19,832 bases of DNA. Origin: RGIG3102 sp964507095 (GTDB lineage Bacteria; Bacillota; Clostridia; Oscillospirales; Ruminococcaceae). Shown here in pieces: positions 15,623 to 19,832 of this stretch; within the stretch, counting starts at the first letter, position 1; every line of letters begins with the position of its first letter. The notes below the pieces were generated by a model that worked only from the letters and a program-made list of their open reading frames with translations, did no database searches and was not told the DNA's origin. The stretch is from assembly GCA_964507095.1 (NCBI GenBank), contig CAZDOS010000033.1:1-19832 (forward strand), written 5' to 3'. The position numbers and the translations under genes were made by a program.

Positions 15623-16481
15623 TCTCTTTCCTCCTGAATAAGCCCTTGCCTCCGTTCTTTGCGGCGAGTATAGGGTCAACGAATTCCATGTTCAAGATGT
15701 TGTAAAGTCCCTCTCTGTCCAGACCTCTCACTATCTCGCCCTTCTGGGCTATCGATATGATGCCTGTCTCCTCGCTGACAATCAGCATTATCGCATCGGA
15801 TATCTCAGACAATCCCAGAGCCGCGCGGTGTCTGGTGCCCAGATCCTTACTGATTTCAAGATTGTCACTTAGCGGCAATACGCAGCCCGCATAGGTTATC
15901 TTGCCGTCGTGTATTATCGTTGCACCGTCGTGCAGAGGAGTTCCTTCGTAAAATATCGTGCCGAGTATCTCCGGCGTGACATCCGCGTTGATCGGAGTGC
16001 CCGAAGGCTTTATCTCCTGGAGGCTTGAAAACTTTTCCATGACGATGAGAGCTCCGGTCTGCTTTTCGCTCATTCTCTCGACGCCGTCGCAGACGGCAGC
16101 TATCGCCTTTCTCAGCCTGTCCACCTCTCTCTCTTCAGGAGCAGGTCTCCTGAACAGTGAAAACTCAAATATCTTGCCTGAGCCGAGCTGCTCTATAGTC
16201 CTTCTCAATTCCGGCTGGAACACCACGAGGAAGCTTATGAACGCAACGCTCATCAGCCTCTCGATCAGCCACGAAACTGTCTTCAGCCTGAGCTGTGTGG
16301 CCAGAATGTACAGAAGAAAGACTACGACCACCCATCTTAAGAGCTCAAACAGCCTTGTGTGTTTGAGTGACTTCAGCACGTAATAGATCAGTGCTGCAAT
16401 GATGCCCATATCCAGTAAATCCATGATGCTGATACTCTTCAGCACTGAAAGTAGACTGGTCAGAAATCCCGCAAAATTCAT
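15609..16481 (-). CDS. cdaA: diadenylate cyclase CdaA (DacA)
   Basis: A 290-residue membrane enzyme making cyclic di-AMP from two ATP; c-di-AMP controls potassium/osmolyte balance and cell-wall homeostasis. About three N-terminal membrane segments (about 23-38, 45-62 and 74-89) precede the DAC domain, with both catalytic motifs intact: LHDGATI (183-189, DGA) and GTRHRAALG (215-223, RHR). GTPINADVTPEIL and FYEGTPLHDG are conserved flanks. The start is ATG at 16481, with AGAAGGA 5 nt upstream; the upstream TTG at 16520 lies inside a leader hairpin and lacks an SD. First gene of the operon, behind a good promoter. Confidence 0.97.
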   Translation of the reverse strand: MNFAGFLTSLLSVLKSISIMDLLDMGIIAALIYYVLKSLKHTRLFELLRWVVVVFLLYILATQLRLKTVSWLIERLMSVAFISFLVVFQPELRRTIEQLGSGKIFEFSLFRRPAPEEREVDRLRKAIAAVCDGVERMSEKQTGALIVMEKFSSLQEIKPSGTPINADVTPEILGTIFYEGTPLHDGATIIHDGKITYAGCVLPLSDNLEISKDLGTRHRAALGLSEISDAIMLIVSEETGIISIAQKGEIVRGLDREGLYNILNMEFVDPILAAKNGGKGLFRRKEIEKR

Positions 16482-16513
16482 CTTTGTCCTTCTATGTGTA
16501 TATATGCATGATC

Positions 16514-16538
16514 CAGACAAGGGTCCGTCCCTTATCTG
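16514..16538 (-). promoter_or_regulatory. leader hairpin upstream of cdaA
   Basis: On the minus strand CAGATAAGGG pairs with CCCTTGTCTG (10 bp, one T-G wobble) around the loop ACGGA. It lies in the predicted leader of about 70 nt, starting roughly 12 nt after the predicted transcription start and ending 32 nt before the ATG. There is no T-run after it, so it is not an intrinsic terminator. It could stabilise the message or bind a regulator. Confidence 0.6.
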
Positions 16539-16556
16539 CTATTTCTCTATCATATT

Positions 16557-16585
16557 ATTTTATCACATACAAAAAAAGATGTGAA
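16557..16585 (-). promoter_or_regulatory. sigma-A promoter of the cdaA operon, nested in a terminator
   Basis: TTCACA (-35, 16580-16585), an exact 17-nt spacer and TAAAAT (-10, 16557-16562), each 5 of 6 to consensus. The -35 box lies within the 3' arm of the ispDF terminator and the terminator's T-run forms part of the spacer. The predicted start is near 16550. Confidence 0.75.
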
Positions 16586-16595
16586 CATTCACACC
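16571..16595 (-). terminator. Rho-independent terminator of ispDF
   Basis: GGTGTGAA pairs with TTCACATC (7-8 bp, one G-T wobble, tight loop) and is followed by seven T residues on the minus strand. It lies 54 nt after the ispDF stop. It shares its 3' half with the cdaA promoter. Confidence 0.8.
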
Positions 16596-16649
16596 TTTAT
16601 TTGTCATCTTAATTTAATATATATATGAGGAGGCTCAGAAGTCCTGACA

Positions 16650-17771
16650 TCATTTGCTTATGAGTGCGACGCTGTGGCAGGCTATGCCCTCTCCCTTTCC
16701 GGTGAAGCCGAGCCCTTCCTCAGTGGTGGCCTTGACAGATACACAATCGGGATCTATCCCCATGGCACCGGCCATGTTTTCCGCCATCTGTTTTTTAAAC
16801 GGTGCAAGTTTGGGTCTCTGGCACAGGATCGTGACATCGACATTGACTATGCCATAGCCCTCTTCCTTTATGAGCCTTGCTGTCTCCTGCAGAAGCTTGA
16901 GACTGTCTGCACCCCTGTACCTTTCGTCGCTGTCAGGGAAATGGCCGCCTATGTCTCCGATATTGGCCGCTCCCATCAGAGCGTCTATAACGGCATGAAC
17001 TACGACATCCCGGTCTGAATGGCCGTCCAGTCCCTTTTCATACGGAATATCTACTCCTCCCATGATAAGCGGTCTTCCCTCGACCAGTCTGTGAACATCA
17101 TATCCATGTCCTATCCTCATGGCACTCCTCCTTCCAAGGTCTTCCTTTGTCGTAAGCTTTATATTATCTCTATCGCCTTCGACGACTCTGACGGGCTTTC
17201 CCGCCCTCTCGAATATCTGAGAGTCATCCGTGACGCTGTCATCCTCAAAGAGCTCTGACAGTTCCCTGTACCGACTCAGATCGAACACCTGCGGAGTCTG
17301 GACCGCATAAATCCTGCTTCTGTCTAGGGACGAGGAAACGAAGCCGTCCCGGACGACCTTTACGGTATTTACCTCTCCCACCGCAGGTATGGCTGCCCCG
17401 AATTCACAGCCCGCCCGAATGACATCGCTGATTAACCTCTGGCTGACGAAGGGTCTTGCCCCGTCATGTATCGCCACAAATTCCCGGTCATTTATCCGGG
17501 CGAGCGCATTCTTTACCGAGATGTTTCTGGTCTCACCGCCTCTGACGATCCGGCTCACCTTTTCCAGCCGGCCGCATTCTCTTTTTATCTCTTCGATATT
17601 ATCACCCGCGGCGATGACTATCTCGTCCACGAACGTGTTCGCCGAAAGAGCTTCAACGCTCCTTTTTATGACACTCCTGCCGTCGATCTCAAAAAGCATC
17701 TTGTCAAAGCCCATCCTGGTGCCTTTGCCTGCCCGGACGACGATTGCGGCGATCTTCTTGTCCTTGTACAT
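16650..17771 (-). CDS. ispDF: IspDF bifunctional MEP-pathway enzyme
   Basis: A 373-residue fusion catalysing two non-consecutive steps of MEP isoprenoid synthesis: CTP-dependent formation of CDP-ME (IspD, about 1-217) and cyclisation to MEcPP (IspF, 218-373). IspD shows AGKGTRMG (14-21), HDGARPFV, QTPQVF, SVTDD and EGDRDNIKLTT. IspF shows RIGHGYDVH (metal ligands Asp/His), GHSDRDVVVHA, GDIGGHFPDSD, CQRPKLAPF and ATTEEGLGFTGKGEG. Both halves have normal length. The start is ATG at 17771 with AAGGAG 7 nt upstream; a TTG-initiated 404-residue reading would begin inside a palindrome and run through a hairpin. Oddity: the usual first Ala of the IspD AAGxGxRMG loop is Arg13. It follows a terminator-like hairpin, with no visible promoter between that and the start. 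Confidence 0.96.
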   Translation of the reverse strand: MYKDKKIAAIVVRAGKGTRMGFDKMLFEIDGRSVIKRSVEALSANTFVDEIVIAAGDNIEEIKRECGRLEKVSRIVRGGETRNISVKNALARINDREFVAIHDGARPFVSQRLISDVIRAGCEFGAAIPAVGEVNTVKVVRDGFVSSSLDRSRIYAVQTPQVFDLSRYRELSELFEDDSVTDDSQIFERAGKPVRVVEGDRDNIKLTTKEDLGRRSAMRIGHGYDVHRLVEGRPLIMGGVDIPYEKGLDGHSDRDVVVHAVIDALMGAANIGDIGGHFPDSDERYRGADSLKLLQETARLIKEEGYGIVNVDVTILCQRPKLAPFKKQMAENMAGAMGIDPDCVSVKATTEEGLGFTGKGEGIACHSVALISK

Positions 17772-17797
17772 TTCTTGCTCCTTCAATACCGTTTCAG

Positions 17798-17832
17798 AAA
17801 AAGACTGCAGGGAACGAAGCGTCCCGACAGTC
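17798..17832 (-). terminator. terminator-like hairpin just upstream of ispDF
   Basis: On the minus strand GACTG pairs with CAGTC and, inside a small internal loop, GGGA pairs with TCCC around an 8-nt loop; TTTTT follows directly. It sits between the DUF4272 gene and ispDF, only 27 nt before the ispDF ATG, so it ends the upstream unit or attenuates ispDF. Confidence 0.6.
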
Positions 17833-17840
17833 CCTTCGGA

Positions 17841-17863
17841 TGACATGCCGGACCGGCTTGTCA
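17841..17863. repeat. 23-bp imperfect palindrome after the DUF4272 gene
   Basis: Outer arms TGACA/TGTCA, one mismatch, then inner arms GCCGG/CCGGC around a single central base: 10 paired positions on each side. It begins 1 nt after the DUF4272 stop codon and has no T-run. It could be a protein-binding operator or a stable mRNA 3' hairpin. Confidence 0.6.
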
Positions 17864-17864
17864 A

Positions 17865-18524
17865 TCAGGTATTCAGTTCAATATCGAACCAGTTGTTCTC
17901 CCGTGAGAACAGCCACTCCAGACCTCTTCTTCTCTCCATTACTATCTCGTCGTCAAGCCCGCCGACCTCTGTCTCCGGGTTGATCCTCTTCTCCGTGGTC
18001 GCCCAGTGGTATCTGTAGTAAAGATCCAGCATGTCCAGCAGTTCGTCGGTATCCCTGAGCTTGCAGTTGGCCTTGAACTGTTCCATGTTCTCGCAGTCTC
18101 CCACCAGCTGTATGGCTGTGTAGACATCACATGGTTCTCCGCCGTTCTCTATGTTCTCAACGAGTCCAAGCGCCCAGACCAGTGCCCAGTAAGCCTCGTA
18201 TTCCCACGAAACGTCCACGGCGTCCTGCTCTGAATATGTTCCGTTGAATACTCTCTTCTCCACCGGATTGAGCTTGAAGGATACGCCGAATTCATCCAGT
18301 TTCTTAAGGAAGAAAGATACCGATTCGGGATAATTTCCCTCGTTTATGTCGCATGCGACCTGGGTGGAAAGCAGCGTTGCCACCGCCCTCTCACATATCT
18401 CATCAAAGCTTCTTAATCCGGCTTCAGTAGACTCTTCAATGACGGGAAGGCTCTCCAGCAAGGCTATTCCTCTCCCCCTGAGCTTTTCATTGTTAAGCTC
18501 TCTTCTCTCTTCAGGCGTTTTCAT
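17865..18524 (-). CDS. DUF4272 domain-containing protein
   Basis: A 219-residue cytoplasmic protein matching the DUF4272 pattern: an early RRELNNEKLRGRGIALLESLP, then LRSFDEICERAVATLL, VSWEYEAYWALVWALGLV (about 105-125), a CDVYTAIQLV stretch, DLYYRYHWATTEKR, and a C-terminal ERRRGLEWLF followed by WFDIELNT. The domain is essentially the whole protein and its molecular function is not known. ATG with AAGGAG 7 nt upstream; overlaps the DUF1653 gene by 14 nt. Last gene of the right-hand cluster, followed by a palindrome and a terminator-like hairpin. Family assignment is by recalled pattern, not search. Confidence 0.85.
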   Translation of the reverse strand: MKTPEERRELNNEKLRGRGIALLESLPVIEESTEAGLRSFDEICERAVATLLSTQVACDINEGNYPESVSFFLKKLDEFGVSFKLNPVEKRVFNGTYSEQDAVDVSWEYEAYWALVWALGLVENIENGGEPCDVYTAIQLVGDCENMEQFKANCKLRDTDELLDMLDLYYRYHWATTEKRINPETEVGGLDDEIVMERRRGLEWLFSRENNWFDIELNT

Positions 18525-18759
18525 CGGTTTTCTCCTTCACACTCTTTATATCCTGTAACTCGAACCTGTATTTCTGTCCGTTTTTGTTGACTTCTTCAAA
18601 AAACATGTCATAAGGCCTGCACCACAGACGTCCTTCTCCGTAGAGCTGCCTGTAAGCTACCATCTTCTCACCCGTCTCGGAATGATATATGACATCCTCC
18701 AACAGGTAGTAGTCTCCTTTGTAGTGTCTGTATATCCCTTTGAGCTTGAATCTTTCCAT
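18511..18759 (-). CDS. DUF1653 domain-containing small protein
   Basis: An 82-residue protein with the DUF1653 signature near its N-terminus: GIYRHYKGDYYLLEDVIYHS, then VAYRQLYGEGRLWCRP and DMFFEEV. The family domain is about 60-70 residues, so this is a complete single-domain protein. Function in the family is not established. ATG with GAGGTGG upstream; the start codon directly follows the TAG of the preceding gene, and its end overlaps the DUF4272 start by 14 nt. Strong translational coupling is likely. Confidence 0.88.
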   Translation of the reverse strand: MERFKLKGIYRHYKGDYYLLEDVIYHSETGEKMVAYRQLYGEGRLWCRPYDMFFEEVNKNGQKYRFELQDIKSVKEKTDENA

Positions 18760-19101
18760 CTATCCCCACCTCGCTTCGATGAGAGGGGCATCCCAGAATA
18801 TCTTTCCTCCAAGCTCATCTGCCAGCAGGTCCGCCTCCTGTCTTAATGAAAGCATGAAGTTCTCTTCCTTTTTCCTGGATCTGCGTCCTTTGGCCGAATA
18901 GATGCACTTTTGTGACCGGGCATCGTAGCTGACGGCAAAATCCTCAGGGTCGTTGTGCGGGAAGAATGAAACCCCCACTTCATATGCGATGCTGCCTTCC
19001 TCGCTGGTGGCGGTAAGCCTAATCGCAGCCCGGTGCCTCTCGACTCCGTTATATGTGCAGTCGGCTTCAAAATACTGTGAATATACATCAATGACCTTCA
19101 T
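18760..19101 (-). CDS. hypothetical protein, 113 residues
   Basis: Not recognised. It appears soluble, with no signal peptide or membrane segment. The first half alternates hydrophobic and polar residues as in a beta-sheet (MKVIDVYSQYFEADCTYNGV; IAYEVGVSFFPHNDPEDFAV), then a very basic stretch (KGRRSRKKEE, about 71-80), then a helix-like ENFMLSLRQEADLLADELGG. ATG with GGAGGG 5 nt upstream. It overlaps the preceding gene by 14 nt and abuts the DUF1653 gene, so it is clearly part of the same operon. The acidic/basic composition matches its neighbours. Confidence 0.8.
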   Translation of the reverse strand: MKVIDVYSQYFEADCTYNGVERHRAAIRLTATSEEGSIAYEVGVSFFPHNDPEDFAVSYDARSQKCIYSAKGRRSRKKEENFMLSLRQEADLLADELGGKIFWDAPLIEARWG

Positions 19102-19832
19102 TTTTGCCCTCCAGCATCCGTTTCATCCGATCGGCGCTCAGCCTTGCGACAAAGTGCTCCGAATCATAGACATCATCCTTATTGACAGCATCAACAAAAT
19201 CCCGGTACGGTATCTGACCGGCCATAACGGGTCCGTTCCCCAGATCGCATATGAATCCTACTGACCACTCGCTGACCTTGACCGAATCGTTCATCAGGAT
19301 CGCAGGCTCATACGGCAGGACCGTGGGCACATCCTCCGTCAGCGAGTATACGCCTACTATGCCGTCGCTGTCCTTCAGCTGGTATAGCCTGGGTGCGCCG
19401 TAGAAGCAGTCCTTTTTCTGAAGCAGGTCCAGAACGTCCTCGAATATCTTGGAGTTACCTCTGATTACCTCAAGTTCCCGTTTCCCCATACATACGGGAT
19501 TCTGAGCTCCGAAGATGTAAAACGGTCCGTCGCCTTCCTGTATTTTCTGCCGCCATTCTGACAGAGCCTTTTCGCTGGTCTTGGCATCCCGGACGATGCA
19601 GTCATCGATCTTGTCAAAGGTCGTCCTGACGCCGTCCCTGTAGAAGACATCCGTCTTCATCAGCTCGCAGAGTTTCTTTATGTAACTGTAAAAGAACAGT
19701 ATGTCCGCGTCGGTCGTCGGAAGCGGCATGGAAAGATCGATCTCACCCTTGCCTATCCTCACTTCATAGCCTCTGCCGATCTTGGACAGGCTGAAAACGA
19801 CGGTCCATTCAGAGATCTTTCCTCTTTGCAGC
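19088..19832 (-). CDS. 5'-truncated gene of unknown function, DUF4299-like at most
   Basis: The frame is open to the right edge of the window, so only about 247 C-terminal residues are visible. The GTG at 19762 is not the likely start: reading upstream continues in good coding sequence (ISEWTVVFSLSKIGRGYEVR). The visible part has LSMPLPTTDADILFFYSYIK, KTDVFYRDG, FYIFGAQNPVCMGKRELEVI, GAPRLYQLKDSDGIVGVYSL and a C-terminal FVARLSADRMKRMLEGKNE. It looks soluble, with no membrane segment in this portion. The overall look recalls DUF4299 proteins, but I hold that only weakly. It overlaps the 113-residue gene by 14 nt and is the most upstream visible member of the cluster. Confidence 0.75.
   Translation of the reverse strand, partial: LQRGKISEWTVVFSLSKIGRGYEVRIGKGEIDLSMPLPTTDADILFFYSYIKKLCELMKTDVFYRDGVRTTFDKIDDCIVRDAKTSEKALSEWRQKIQEGDGPFYIFGAQNPVCMGKRELEVIRGNSKIFEDVLDLLQKKDCFYGAPRLYQLKDSDGIVGVYSLTEDVPTVLPYEPAILMNDSVKVSEWSVGFICDLGNGPVMAGQIPYRDFVDAVNKDDVYDSEHFVARLSADRMKRMLEGKNEGH

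Noticed and set aside
17772..17864. 31-residue N-terminal extension of IspDF from a TTG
   Set aside because: It would start in a palindrome and cross a terminator-like hairpin; the ATG at 17771 has AAGGAG at the right distance and matches the usual IspD N-terminus.
1..19832. CRISPR arrays, tRNA/rRNA genes, insertion sequences or prophage genes
   Set aside because: No regularly spaced direct repeats, no tRNA or rRNA landmarks, and no transposase, integrase or phage structural proteins are visible.

Overview
The window is about 19.8 kb of compact bacterial chromosome in which every gene I can support lies on the minus strand. It reads right to left, with short gaps, 8-31 nt overlaps and strong Shine-Dalgarno (SD) sites. 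The gene set points to an anaerobic, low-to-mid GC Bacillota of class Clostridia: CdaA/CdaR, bifunctional Rel, HemZ, EF-P followed by a CD1247-type zinc-ribbon protein, fused IspDF, and a GH25 muramidase with choline-binding-type repeats. A Family XIII/Anaerovoracaceae-like or related lineage would fit, but that is only a guess. I see no rRNA, tRNA, insertion sequence, prophage or CRISPR array.

Layout in the direction of transcription. (1) 19832-17865: a tight cluster of four poorly characterised genes. These are a 5'-truncated gene running off the window edge, a 113-residue unknown, a DUF1653 protein and a DUF4272 protein. (2) A 23-bp imperfect palindrome and a terminator-like hairpin precede ispDF (MEP isoprenoid pathway), which ends in a clear intrinsic terminator. 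(3) A promoter whose -35 box lies inside that terminator starts an apparent nine-gene operon (16481-5107): cdaA, cdaR, an FAD-dependent oxidoreductase, recJ, rel, dtd, an MBL-fold hydrolase, hemZ and a uridine-kinase-like P-loop protein. It places c-di-AMP and (p)ppGpp synthesis on what looks like one transcript, with single-strand DNA repair and D-aminoacyl-tRNA proofreading. (4) A monocistronic Ala/Glu/Lys/Asp-rich helical protein with its own -10 box and a strong terminator. (5) efp and a CD1247-type zinc-ribbon protein behind a good sigma-A promoter, then a hairpin and a lipoprotein gene with a strong terminator. (6) A large exported GH25 muramidase with a near-consensus promoter, a dyad over the predicted transcription start, a leader of about 120 nt and a strong terminator.

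Most of this is core metabolism and I do not see an obvious new multi-gene system. The parts most worth a second look are regulatory (the interlocked terminator/promoter and leader hairpin of cdaA, the dyads before ispDF, the operator-like dyad of the muramidase gene). Also notable are an unusual Arg in the IspD nucleotide-binding loop and the right-edge DUF cluster. Several starts were moved from the longest possible ORF to an internal codon with a proper SD (ispDF, cdaA, cdaR, the oxidoreductase, the MBL hydrolase, the CD1247-type gene); the reason is given in each entry.
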